NCBI GenBank assembly: GCA_000708835.1
Contig: DF237123.1
Location: 97,444 to 161,443 of the forward strand
Source: Klebsormidium nitens
Lineage: Eukaryota; Streptophyta; Klebsormidiophyceae; Klebsormidiales; Klebsormidiaceae
Direction of reading: 5' to 3'
Length of the DNA: 64,000 nt
The position numbers were made by a program, and so were the translations under genes. The notes beneath the pieces were generated by a model. It ran no database searches. It was given only the letters and a program-made list of their open reading frames with translations, and was not told the origin of the DNA. The stretch's first letter is position 1, and every line of letters starts with the position of its first letter. This document shows positions 48,001 through 60,500 of this stretch, one piece after another.

Positions 48001-51000
48001 ATTACCGTCCGCTATAGAGCGTCTTGTTGCTCCTTGATCAGCGTCTGTGTGTGCTCTTTTTAGTTGGAGCGAGAACTAAGCAGGTGTCATGGCTCACACT
48101 TGCATCTGCGTGCTTGGACCTCGTTTCTCGAACCTTTTTATCTCGGTAAGTGGTACAAGCTTCTGGTCCATTCACACAAACGCTTCTCGTGAATTTCAAA
48201 CGACGTTGTTTTGACACATCTTGATACTCTGCAGCAGTACAAACGGCGACAGCGGACTTGAATCCTTGTAGAAATAGTATTCATACGCTGGCCCTTCTTT
48301 CTCTTTGTTGCTTTGCTGACAGCACTTGCATCGTGTTCCGTTTGCAGGAATTGCGCTCGTCTTTAACGAACCTCCGGAAGCCCGGAAGCCCACGAGGCGA
48401 TGGCGGCTGTACGTGTTTAAAGGCGACGAGCCCTTAAAAGGTGAGCGCACGGCAACACTAGTGGGTTTCCGCTTCTCTAGGTACAGTAGGTCAAGCCTTT
48501 GACTTTCAGATACACTGCGACATTGGTGGCAGAGGTGACGAGCGTAGAGAGATGAAAAAGAGAGTGAAGAGGTTGTGCTCAAAGAAAGGTTAGTGGAGTC
48601 GAAGTTTTTGATCGTGAATGAGGCACGAGAAACGAACGACCCTGTCCATGCTTAAGCAACGGCGCCGCAGACCACAAGCTTAGATGTCCACAATTTCCAT
48701 GAAATGCCCAGATCCTGACTACTAGAGCCTGTCGTTAAATTCTACAACATTCCGTGTGCAGATCCGTTGTATATACACCGGCAGAGTTGCTATCTCTTCG
48801 GGCGGGAAAGAAAGGTGGGTTGGTTTCCTCCCCGTCAATGGAATGCAACTTTCTCTTGATTACCGGCTTCAATTTCGACTTGAACCCGCTTAAAAGACGA
48901 GAACGGCCCAAGAGTAGCGGTCCAAATGTTGCAAGTCATTTGAAAGCGACCTGCGTCGTGACCAAAGAGCATCTGGTGCTAGGAAGGTAGCTTCCACTGC
49001 TCATAAGACCTCTTCTCGAACGTGACTACGTGCCCCGTTTTGATTCGTATCAGGCAACAGTTGATGCGAAGGATCAACCCGTACTAGCTGGAGACCTTTC
49101 CAAGTAAACTCCCGGACTTTATGCTTGAACGTGATTCGTAGCCTAGATTTTAAGCTTCCGCAGGCGGAACACTTGATACGGAGACGTTGATGAGTGTTCG
49201 CGAATAGACTCTGTGAGCAAACTCCATTCGCTCAAAGACGAGAGCAGGAAAGCAGTAAAAGGATCCTAGAGCTTGAAGTCGATTCATAGAACCAAGCGTT
49301 CCTTTCGCTGATTGCAGATTGCCGACATCCCCACAGACCATCCTTCCTGCAGCAAGCAGCACGCGGTGATCCAATTCAGGTGAGCTGACGTCAGCATCGC
49401 CTCAGCTTCCAGGTTGAGCTTCGTCTTTGGCGATTCTGGTCGGCTGTCAATGGGCCGAGCATACACACCGGCAGCGCAAGCTCCAATTAGGTCCGAATTG
49501 AATCATGAACGCCCTTGCTAAAAGCGGAGGAGAATAGATGTAATCGAATATCGTTCATTATCGGCCCGAAAGGGCCCCAATTTAGAGGGCGAACAAGACC
49601 GGTCGTTTCCTGCCTCTGGCTTCACTGCGGCACGGATTGCCCCGAGTTTGTCGGCAAACCTTCGTCGTTCGCATTTAGGATTCAAGTGACGTGTTGCCAC
49701 CTCGAAGAGGACGTCGGGGTATCGTTCTCCGTTCGCAATTAGAGCAGTGCCGGCAAATTTAGGTTTGCCGCTTCAGCCAGACTCGAGACTTGAGCGTGAT
49801 CCTCCACGATATTTCTCTCACACCTAGTTCGGGAATGCTCCTTGAATCCTCACTCCCTCGAAAACCAGACAAGCTTCCGCTTTGCAGGCTGACCGAAAGA
49901 GAAGGCGCGGACGGCATGATGAAGAGCCTGGTCGTGCCGTACATCATGGACCTCGGCAGCACCAACGGGACGTATCTGAACGTGAGCATCTTCACACCAG
50001 CGTTTCTTCTTTCCAACTTGAGTCCCCAGACCAGCCTGTCTCAGTTCTAGACGGAGTGTGTGATTGTTACAACACCCCGAACTTCTCTGAGCATGTGGAC
50101 CCCCCCGCTTTCCTTCCCAACCGCCGCACTCTGGACCATTGTTCTTAGAGGCGAACCCTTTCGATCTCGGATCACGTAGGGTTGAATCCGGTCGGTTTTC
50201 CATTGGATACGTTCGGTCGGTCGGTTGGCAACTTTGGTAAAAGAGCGATCGACACAGTGCTGTTCTTGTCAGCTGCGCGAACGTCTATGGACCCGTCCCT
50301 TTTTAAACGCTAGGCCACAGCCCGACCGTCGCTCCAAGGAGATTGGGAGGACGGGTAAGATGGGTGTGCATCAGAACAGGACCGACGAAGGATGCCGACC
50401 TTTTAGAATGATTCAGAGATGCTGAATACCTCCTTTGTGCTGGATGCATCCTTATCAATTGCATGCCATGAGCAAATTGCTTGTCCCAAATCTGCGGCAA
50501 AAGGATTTGTTTGAAAGGCTTCCTTGAGCCGCAGTCTGGCAACACAAGTTGGGTACATGTTGACTTTGCTGGTAAGGAAATCCGCACCGTTTTTCTTGCA
50601 GGGAAAGCGAATAGAGGCTCAGCGATACCATGAGCTGCTGGAGAAAGACGCAATCAAGTTTGGGAACAGCACGTGAGCTCCGCCAGTCCCTCCTTCTGGG
50701 TTTGATTCGAGGGGCACGCTTTGAATTCTACTTAATACTCTCGAGCAGAGACTTTGGCTTCTTTGCATGAGCGAGTGCAGAGAGCGTCCGCTATTCTTGT
50801 GCATGCCACTCTCCTTTCAAAAGCTGAAAGACCATCTGTGAATCTGAACCTTGCGCTTGAGAGTTCGTGTTTGCAGCATGGTTGAGTGCTAAGTCGTACA
50901 TCGACCCTTTGTTCTCGCGGATTCCTATTTCAATGCCATCCCTGTAAATGCGTCTCCTCCTGACATTCAATTCGTTTGTGCAGGCGAGAGTACGTGCTTC

Positions 51001-51026
51001 TACACGAGAACTCTGCAGGACAATGA
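45075..51026 (+). CDS. DDL: FHA-domain protein of the SNIP1/DAWDLE family
   Basis: In plants DAWDLE aids microRNA processing with Dicer-like 1; the animal relative SNIP1 is a nuclear RNA-processing and spliceosome factor. Eleven exons: 45075-45157, 45825-46068, 46502-46563, 47247-47334, 47878-47935, 48348-48440, 48762-48814, 49318-49379, 49888-49981, 50602-50672, 50984-51026; 951 nt, 316 aa. The N-terminal third is Arg/Ser/Glu-rich (RSRSPPPRPK, ESERERERERE). Then comes the conserved lead FGYSGKLAEETNKVNG, followed by FNEPPEARKPTRRWRLYVF and the FHA core: IHRQSCYLFGRERK (GR motif), IPTDHPSCSKQHAVIQF (S..H motif) and YIMDLGSTNGTYLN (N-G-T motif), ending FGNSTREYVLLHENSAGQ. All phosphothreonine-binding residues of an FHA fold appear to be present. 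Confidence 0.95.
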
Positions 51027-52268
51027 TAAGTCATGGGCCCTTCCTATTCTCTTCGTAAGCGTTTTGCTGCTTGCGTGGAGCGTTGCGATTTGGGTCTCTT
51101 TGCCATGCATACTTGCAGTGTTGTGGGAACAAGGGACCTTTCAGACCATTGACTTTGCAGCACATAAGTGCCACGAGTTCAATCCTTTCGTGGCAGGCAT
51201 GAGGTGTTGGCATGCCGGGTACGATTATGAAGCGATTGACGCATGAATATCCTTATGGTGTCGATGGTCCCACCGGTTTTGAGGAGCATTTGAGGCCTGT
51301 GCAGAATAGGGACAAAGCTTCATGTACATTGAATGGTTCATGACGGTTCACTTTCATGATCGTGCTGCCGAAATTGTCGAATAAATTGGCTGCGATCATG
51401 GTCCGGACGCCCTCAAGTTGTTAATTGGTTGCATGATAGTTGCCAAACTGCAAAGCTGCTGCTAACTTTATCTTGACTCATACATCAACATGCAATCATT
51501 GCACGAGTGTAGCTTTTCTTAACCGATCACGCGTGCGGATAAGGGTTTATTTAACAAGCAGCTGCGTGCCATCGCGGTTTGGCCCTCATCACTGCGAAAC
51601 ATCGATCAAACATTGATACTCACTAGCACCGCGCCACGACTGAGCGGCTAGCGGTCACATGCAGACAGAGCCTACCGCATGGCCGGCCGGCGCGGGCCAG
51701 TATACGGTATAGCTCTTCTGTCGGTGTGAGTGACATCGGCACCATCATGATCACATGTGCATTTGTAATTGCACATGAATGGAGCACTGCATTCTATAAA
51801 CTTAGGCGCATGCATAATACACACAATGCATATGTAGACGCGTAACGTGCACCCCAAACTCCTCGGGAAGTCCATCACAAATACAATTAAGTACCACCCT
51901 CGGAACGCAGACCATAAATGAAGCTTTGCTTCTCAAGAATTAAAAATTCCAGTTGAATGTTCCGTGATTCGTTGGTTGTATCAGGAAACATAGTGGTCAT
52001 AAACCTGCTTGCAGAGCAAAGCACTGCACTGAATCAAGTGATCCAATGCCAGCCCTTGAATCGATCTTAATCATACAACGAACAAATTCAAGGTCCTACC
52101 TGGCTTCTCGAACATGCACAATTCCCGCTATTGCCATCTTGACAAGCAAATCCATGACTACTTCCGTTTACCTGGTTCATGCAAGTCTTACCCCCGATCA
52201 ACAATCAACAAACGTGCGCAGCTAGAGGCTGGCCTTCTCTTCCTGCATTCTCAATCAAGCCTCCGTCG
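51027..52268. other. Intergenic spacer, convergent 3' ends
   Basis: Contains CATGCA/TGCACA motifs (51740-51840) and a GC-rich block with GTATACGGTATA-like sequence near 51681-51712 that has a counterpart near 56881-56907. No gene seen. Confidence 0.45.
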
Positions 52269-55200
52269 CTAGAGGTCGGCTGTATCAATCTCCGCCTCAT
52301 CTTTCCGCCAAGAGGGCACGTAAGTCCCCGGTTTCGAGCACTCCCCCGACTTTGATAACCCTACGCCCTCCCGCAGAAGCTCCGGCGAAAGCTCAAACTG
52401 CGAAGGCGCGTACACTCTCCTCTGGGCGGCCCCCGGCTTGCCCGGCGGGCCTGCTACCGCTCTCCCGGCAGAGTCCCCGGTAGGCTCCTCCGACTGCATC
52501 GTCGCTCGCACCGACCACTCACTGCTTTTCCCGTTCGTGCAGATAGTTTGAGACTCTCTCGCTCCAAAGAATGAACCGGGACTGGAGAACGGGCGCTCGA
52601 TCTTCGCGCCAGGCTCCTCATTCCGACCCAGGCTCTCCGTCCGGTCTAGCTCCCCCCAACTTCCGCCCGTCCTCACTCCGCCGCGTTCCGTTTCAAACCC
52701 GTCCGGAAGGTCATCAAACGGTTCCATCGAATCAACCACCCATGACGCGCCGGACTCGGTCAGTCCTGCCGCCGAGTCATAAGGGTCTTCGTAATCTACA
52801 CAGCGGCCCCTCTCGTTGAACTCTTCATCTTCCAGATCCAACAGTTTATCGGTCGCTTGCCGCCCGCTTTCGTTTCTGACAGTCACCCCGGTCTCGTTGC
52901 TCGAAGCCGGCCCCCCGACTGCCTTCCGTTCGGCTGTGTCACCCCCTGTCCCCTTCGTGGAAGCTCCCCCAGTCACCTCGTTTCTCCTTTCAGACGTCTC
53001 CCCATTCCGTCCCTCGCTTCGAACTCTTACGGTCGCCTTGCTGATCGAACTGGGTGGCACGATCTCCTCTTCGAAACCCAAAGGCTGCTGCAAATGGTCT
53101 CCCCATTGAGCGGCCGGCCCCTCCCTTTTGTCTCCGACGAGCACCCCCGCTGAGCTGACGTCACTGGCGCTCAAGCTGACGTCAGACCCGCGCCGAGTTC
53201 CGGCCCTGATTCCGTTCCTGAACCCGTTAGCCGGCCTCTCCTGCGTCTCGTTCCGCGCAAGAAGCATTCCTTCCGTTTGTTCCCCACCTTCGCGGCGCTC
53301 GGAAAGTTTCTCCTCTTTCGGAATCGCCCCCTTCCGATCTTCCAATCTCGTCTCTGCGCGGTCGGAAGCGATCGGCGGCCGCGCCCGCTCGGCGGTCTCT
53401 GCCACGTACAGGTCGTAGTTCCAGGCCCCGGCAAGGTCAGGCGCTTCGTACTCTGGGAGGTTGGGGGTTGTGGGCGTCGTCGGCGTTGTTCCCTCACATC
53501 CTGAGAGGTTTGGGGTTTTGGGCGTCGGTGTCTTCGCTTCCGGCCGCGGCGAAACCTGCTGGGGTTTGAGGGTTTGGGACAACAGGGGCCCGAAGTAGAG
53601 GTCCGGCATAGGCAGGTAGTTGCGGTGCCGGCAGATGAACAGCTCGTGGTCCCATTCGGTGTCAAACCGGGTTCGCGGCCGGTCGAAGAACTCGTCGGCT
53701 GCGGCCGCGCTCGGGAAGCGCACGCACGCGTGGCGGCCGACGGCCAAAACCTCGAGCTCCCACGCCGCGCCCGCGTAAGCCCGGACCTTCTCCCGCACGA
53801 GCGAGCACAGATCGCCCTCCGCGCGCAGCGCGCGCGCGTATGCGCAGCGCCGGGGTTCCCACGCCCTTACCGTGTCCTCGAGCGCGCGCACCGCTTCCAT
53901 TTCCGCGCGCGCGGGCGGCGCGGGCGCGCATTTCTGACGGGCCGGGATGCGGATCTTCTGGGGGATCCCCAGATGGTCTCGCAGGGTGCGGACGGACGCG
54001 ACGACGCGCAGCGGCGCGCGCGCACTCGCGTCCATGACGACCTGGGCCGGGAGTAGCGACGTCAGCTCGACGTAGGCGACAGTTTCGCCTGATCGCGCTT
54101 CCACTGAGGAGCGGATTCCTCGGACGTCCAAAACCCCCCGGGGTAAGGCGTCGAAGCCCGCGAAGAAGTCTCGGAATGCGCTCTGGACTCGGCTTTGAAC
54201 GATCTCCGGGGGCAATTGGGGCGGGATCTGAGTGACGAAGATTTCGGGGCCACAGCCGGCGGTTTTCCAGTCCTCTGCTTCGCTGACGACCGAAGCTTCG
54301 TCACTTTCCGGTGTGATTCTGTGGCCTGAGAGTGATTCCTTGCTCTTGAGCTGGGAAGCTGCCGGACGTGCGGAAGAGGGGCGCGATTGGCTCGTCACCC
54401 GAACCATTGAATCGTTTGAGTTTGTTGCGGCTGAGTCTTTGGCAAATCTCGGGAGAGGCTCGCTCTCGAGATGAGGGAATTGCGTCGTCGACAGAGTTGC
54501 CGAATCTTGGAAAGTCGTGGACGCAGATTCCGGCGTGTGCCTGATTGAAGCGGAAGGGCCTCCGCTGGATCGAGAAACCTGCAAAAGATGCAGCGAGGAA
54601 ACGGTTCAGACCCAGAAGATGACCATCTTCACAATGGACAAATGCTCGTTACATGTCTGGTAGATTCTCACAAGATGCTTCGTCAAGCTCAAGCTTAAAA
54701 TGGTCCAAATTGATTATCCATCCTTTACTTCAAGCTTCATGCGATGCAGCGTTTTGAAAAGTTTGTCATAAGCGGAAACCCTGAAATCTGCTCAAGGTTC
54801 AGTACATTGCAGACTTGACACCCGGTTGCACGAGGCAAGCTACCAGTCATGAAGATATACGAACGAGCCTGCACTCACGTGAAGAAAATGCTGAAAGCCC
54901 GTTTGAGATATAGCAAGCCCGTTCGCACAGAGTTTCTAACCGTCTTGTTCATCAGAGTCATACTCCACCAACATCCCTAGAAAGCATCGAGTAGAGTTGA
55001 AGCTCAAGAAGGCTGCGCATCGCAAAGAAACAGCGTACAGGCTTGAATCTGCTCGGAATGTGAGGAGGCCCCCAGGTCCTAAAATTTCAAAGGATCGCTT
55101 TCTTCTAGAAACTCATTGAAAGAATCAGACCCTTCAAGACATTCTTGGGAAGAGAATTAGAGAAGCATGCGACTTGAATTAACAATCTTCCTCTGCAGAG

Positions 55201-56097
55201 GTTACAAACCCTTCTTTGAGGACAAGCCTTATTCTCGGAAACCACGGAATCTGATGCAAATTTTGCATCCGGTACAAAGTCGAGTCAAGCTCTGATTACG
55301 ATCTTTGGCAGATCAATCTGCATCGTTTGGGAGGAGATTCGGGAGCACTCTGCATCGTTAAGAAGAGATTCACAAGGAGATTGATAGAAGCTTACCTGCT
55401 TGTTGGTCTTCTCATCTATAAGCACTTTCTGTCCTTCTCCCACTTTGCTTGCATCCGGCGACTTGACTGGAAGCTGCTCTTCCAATGCTGTCACTCTCAT
55501 GCAGAGCCTGCTGACTTCGTTCTTCAGCCATGTGTGTTCTGACCCAATCTCTTCCTTGACAGAAGGCCATCCTATAGCTGAAAAAGCTTCCGTTTTCTGC
55601 AGAAGAGAGCTCCTTCTTTCGTGAGTGACGAATGCGGATTGCTCTGGCTGAAACATTCTCTTGTAAGTTGATTCAGGCAGCAATCTGCGCGCGACGTCCA
55701 GGCACTCCGCTTGGAAGCCTTCCAACTCTTCAGAAAGGCATTGGAGCTTCCTCTCCTTCTGTCCGAAGACACAGATGACTTCAAACAAGGCCTGTCTGGT
55801 GGCATGCATGAGGTCAGCCACTCTGAGCAGCCATTCATGCTGGATGGCTGGATGGTTTCTAAGAGCCTGCTCGCTCTCAAAGCTGCGAAAGGTCTCTGTA
55901 AGCGCTGTGATGCTCCTGAAAAGCTTGCGGATCCGTTCCGTCTGGCAAGTGGAAGCAGCCAAGAGGTCCGCAGCGGCTCTCTCAGCAAGCGGAATGAGAA
56001 CCCCGACGCGTTCGAAGGAGGTGAAAGCTGGAGCTTCCAAGTAGGCTGGTTGTCTTCGATCATGCGCATCAAAGAATGGCCCCTGGACACTTTCCAT
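52269..56097 (-). CDS. Large uncharacterised protein with N-terminal helical region and RRM-like stretch
   Basis: Two exons: 55396-56097 (ATG at 56097, 234 codons, ends in a good donor) and 52269-54578 (phase-0 acceptor, stop at 52269); 3012 nt, 1003 aa. A further small exon within 54579-55395 cannot be excluded. The first exon is rich in charged helices (SITALTETFRSFESEQAL, KERKLQCLSEELEGFQAE, a coiled-coil candidate LCMRVTALEEQL). The second begins Ser/Thr-rich, then has EIFVTQIPPQLPPEIV, GVLDVRGIRSS and ETVAYVELTSLLPAQVVM, arranged like the strands and helix of an RRM-type fold. A second possible module follows (WELEVLAVGRHACVRFPS). The last 400 residues are acidic/Ser-rich and look disordered, ending in GTYVPSWRKDEAEIDTADL. 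The central part is very GC-rich. No family is recognised with confidence; RNA binding is only suggested. Confidence 0.75.
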
Positions 56098-57592
56098 CTC
56101 TGATGCCAGGCGCAGGCACCCTCCTTCTGTAGTACCGGCCTACTGTCGCTTCAAGTTTCAATTCGCCTTCTCCCTAACATCCTCTTTCAAGATTATACCA
56201 ACTTTGCTAATGCATCTCTTCATGTGTGTGCGCCAATCCTGACCAGAAACTGTTGCGCAGCATGCACAAAAAGCTGCCCTCGAAGAAAACGAAGGGTTGT
56301 TTGGTGGCCAAGACAAAATGCGGGCCACTCCAACAAATGCTACGACCTACTTAGGCTGCTGACAAGAATCCCTCAGAAGGGGAAGCGCCTTGCCCTGATC
56401 GTCAAGCCTAGAAGTTCGAAGTTGTTCGACATTTGCCCCTTCGTCGAAATCTGCAACGTGGAATGAAGCGGCTCAGCAGTTCGATAAAATTACGAAAAGC
56501 TGCTTCCACGGCGCATCGTCGCTGCAAGTTCGACACTTAAGAGGCTGTCAGGAGCCCAGATCCGCTCCCCAAGGAGTGCCTCTTCTTGATATCATTAGGA
56601 CTTGTACTTCAGAAGCAGGTAAAACTTGGATTCGACTAGCTCCGAGACTGAATTTCATGCAGGTCGGACGCAGGTAAATGCGCAACTTAGTGAATCATAG
56701 TCTGGCCATGCCTGGCAATACCTATAACCGAGGTCAGAGATCGGAGAGCATGCTAAATCAAGATCGTCGTTGAGATCCACGATTGCCAAAAAACAGGACA
56801 TGCATCTGAACCGTCCATCCAGGTAACCGTCCATCCAGCTATCTATACATGGCTGTTGCATGTGAGCTAGACGAACAAGAGGCCGGGCGCGCCGGCGTAC
56901 GGTATACTTGCATGTTCAAGTTCGTAACTTAAGTTGCTGCATGTGTCGATCAGTGGATTAAGCATAAGGATTAGCACGACGGTGCATATGGCTCGCCCTG
57001 CCGTATACTAGTTTAATCTCAAGTGTGCCGGAAAGTAGGCCTCAGGGCAGCATGACGTTGCGCAAGCTGGTGTGCGCGCATGTATGTATGCTGCATGATC
57101 CACATGCATGTGCGATTAAGTTCGATAAGTCCGACATCAGATACAATGCAATGATGCGATCTAGCTTATACTGCAATAGCACAGGCGCTCTAGCCAGCCG
57201 TTGACACCGGGTATGTTCAGTTACGCAACGCCGATCCGAGCATGCATTGATTAAGTCTGATTATACTCGTACATGAAGTGACTATCAAAGCTTGCATTGC
57301 GTCGCGTACGCTGCTCGCAATGAGATGAGAATTTTTATAGAGTAGGTGAGGGCCGGGAGTTTTGGTCGTCACGTGCTGTAGCAAACTTGCGCTTGATTCA
57401 ACTTGGGAGGCGGCTTCAAACTACAAGGATTAAAGCACTTGGTACTGTTGAACAAAGTATAACGGTCGAAGTTTACGGTTCCTGTCTCAAGTCAATGATT
57501 AAGCGCTTCATCATCTGATTTGCAGCGAATACCTCGACGATCAGCAGACCTCGACCTACAGATTCTTAGATCTTCATTAGCGTGCTTAGAAG
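56098..57592. other. Intergenic spacer rich in CATGCA-type palindromes
   Basis: It should hold the promoter of the unknown gene (-) and the 3' end of MATE2 (-). 57060-57250 holds a dense run of CATGCATG/TGCATG motifs. No gene is supported. Confidence 0.45.
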
Positions 57593-60500
57593 TTAGAGCA
57601 TATCATCGTCAAGATCATCGGCTATGGAATACTTCTGCCCGCCGTGCTCTCCTGCTGCTGTTGCAGCAAGAGCAATAACTGCAGTATTTGCTTGCTCACC
57701 CTGAACCTCGGCTAACTTCCTCGCCCTATCCGCTAGGTCATCCCAGTCCTGCGAGACTACAAACCCTCCTAGCACAATGGCTTGGAAGCTCTGCGAGAAG
57801 ACGAGTGCCCACCAGAACCCTTGAGCCTCCCAGTGCAAGACAAAAACTAGGGTTATCGCTAATGGAAGAGCAAGGATATAGTAGGTCACTAGGCCTAACC
57901 AAGCTATGATAGTCGGCCGCCCTGCCCCCTTCAGGATGCCCGACAATAGCGATTGCGGGGCGTTTCCGAGCTCGGTGATCCCCAGAATGACCAACAGTTT
58001 CGAGACGAGTGCTATGACTTCCTCGTCCTTCGTGAAGAACCGGCTGATCTTGTTGTGCAGCGTCTCGATGAGAGCGAACATGAGCAGCCCCGCGAGGACC
58101 CCGAACCCGACCGCCACCTTCGCCGCGGTCTTCGCGCCCTGCGGCCGCCCCGCCCCTAGTTCCTTCCCAACCCGCGCCGCGGCCGCGAAGGACAACGCTA
58201 GCGGAAGCATGAAGAACAGCGAGCTACAGTTCATGACCACACTCATGGACGCGACCGTAACATCAGGCCGCGCAAGATAGCCGGACATGATGATCATAGC
58301 CTCGTACGCCCACCACTCCTGACACGTGGCTATGCATGCCGGCAACGCTAGCCGTAACAACGGGCCCCACCCGCGGGGGTCGAGAGCCGACACGAACCAA
58401 CCCGCCCAGGCCTTCCGGTGCGGACCAGGGAAGCATTGCACGTAGATAAAGAGCGTGAGGACGAAGTTGAAGCTGGTGATCGTGTTGGCGATGGCCGCCC
58501 CCGGGGCGCCGAATTTGAGGTAGGTGACGAAGAGGTAGAGGAACGGGATGTGGCCGGAGAAGGCGAGCAGAGCGGCGGCGGCCATGGGGCGAGCGATGTG
58601 CTGGGAGCTGGAGAAGAAGAAAGTCCGATGGTAAGTGCTGGGGCGCAGATTTTTTTTTTTGCTTTGTATCCAGAACTGAGTGTAGCGATTATTGCGGGTC
58701 CGACTGGACAAAGTTTTTGGATGCGGAGGATATACTGGCAGTCCATATTTTCTCTGGGATTGAAAGGACGACAGAGATTGATGTGGGAAGGCGAAACTGG
58801 CAGGCGCAGTTTACCTGCAGGCATAGGTGCTCTGAGCACTCTGAAACCCTCCGTGACCTGGACTTACTAGACTCGTAGCCGTCTGAAGCTTTTATAGAAA
58901 GTCGAGATGCACACTGTGGCAAGAAAGCTTTGGGCAACGAGCCACTGCATACGCTTGCCGACCTTGCATGAGGGCTGCATAGACTGGCGGCTTTAGCAGG
59001 ACTTGCGGCAGAATAAGCTTTGTCTTTACGCCTAACAATGTTTAGACACAATAACAGAACCGCGTCCGATTTTCCAACTTCAACTTCAAGTAAGCCTGAG
59101 CTCGTTGATCGAAGCCGATTCGATGGCAATGCCAAAGCAGGCTATAATCCGCTCTCTGGACACTCGTATACAAGAAGTCTCTCCCGCTCCTTCGACAATA
59201 AAGGTAATCAGGACGAAAATGAACTCACCGGAGATACGACCTCAGCGGCTGCGCCCACGCCGCCAGGAACAGGTCGGCCGACAGGAACCGCAGATACGTC
59301 CCCGCCTTGTGCGCGAGCATCGGGTCTTGTCTCAGCAGCAGGAGCAGCGGTTCGAGGTTCAGCCAGAGCGCCAGGATGGGGAGGCACGTCACAGTCAGGA
59401 CGGCCCACCCCTGCTGGAGGGTCAGCCCGAGCGCGCCATACTCGCCCGCTCCGAAGGCCTGCGCGCACAGGGGGTCCATGCCGCCTGATAGGCCGAACAT
59501 CAGAGAGTACCTGCGGGTTAAAGACGGGTTTAGTAGTGGAGTAGCGGTGGTTATGAGTAAGAAAGTGGTTAAAGGGCTTAAGTGGAGAGTGGACAATACC
59601 CGCGCCGAAAGCCCTGCGAGCAGAGGGAGTCCATGCCGCCCCTAACAGGCCGAACATCAGAAAGTACCTGCGGATTGAAGACGGCTTTACTGGCGGAGTA
59701 GGGTACTTAAGAATAAGAGCGTAGTTAAAGGGCTTGGATGGAGAGTGGACGACACTTGCAGCCGCTAAACGTCCGCGTCGAAGGCCGGCAAGCAGAGTGT
59801 TCCCATGCCGCCGGAGAGGCCGAACATGAGAGAGTACCTGCGGATCAGGAGACGGCTTTGTGGTCGTTCGGGTGCGAACAGGCGATCAGACAAAGGCCGG
59901 AAAGTTACAGATGCTTGGATGCAGAGAGGACAATCCTCACAACTGCTGGTCGCCTGCGCCAAACGCTTGCGCTCAAGGTGTTTCCAGGCCGCCTGATAAG
60001 CCGAACATGAGAAACACCTGCGGGTTGGAAAGCGGATTCAAGATTATTAGAGGTATTTAATAGGTGGCAGTCAAAGGTTGGAGACGTGAAAATGGTTATG
60101 AAGTAGAGGTGGTTAGACGAAGCCTGACTGATGCTTTCTTGTGCCAGAGGCCAGCACGTAGAGAGACTCGAAGCCTTCTGAGAGGCCACATACCAAGGAA
60201 CTACCTGCCACTTGGAAGAGAGACAGGTGGTGTTGGAAGAAAGCGAGAAGGGGTTGACGAAGAGGGGTCCAAAATAGTCTGCGAATTGAGAAAGCCGTTA
60301 TTTCTACGAGAATGTTCAGGACGCTCCATATCTTGGTGGCAAGCCAGCTCCGATGGAGGCAGATTACTGCCGAAGCACATGCATGACTTGAATCGCTTTT
60401 AAAACTAACAAGCTTGACCGGCCATTAAGCAAATCAGGCAGGCGTGTCTCCATGCTTCGAAGCGGAGGGCCTAACAGAACCAAGCGGCGGCCGTCCTTTT

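Noticed and set aside
53574-54056. Plus-strand open frame of 160 residues inside the unknown gene
   Set aside because: It is a shadow of the GC-rich minus-strand coding region and has no splice or motif support.
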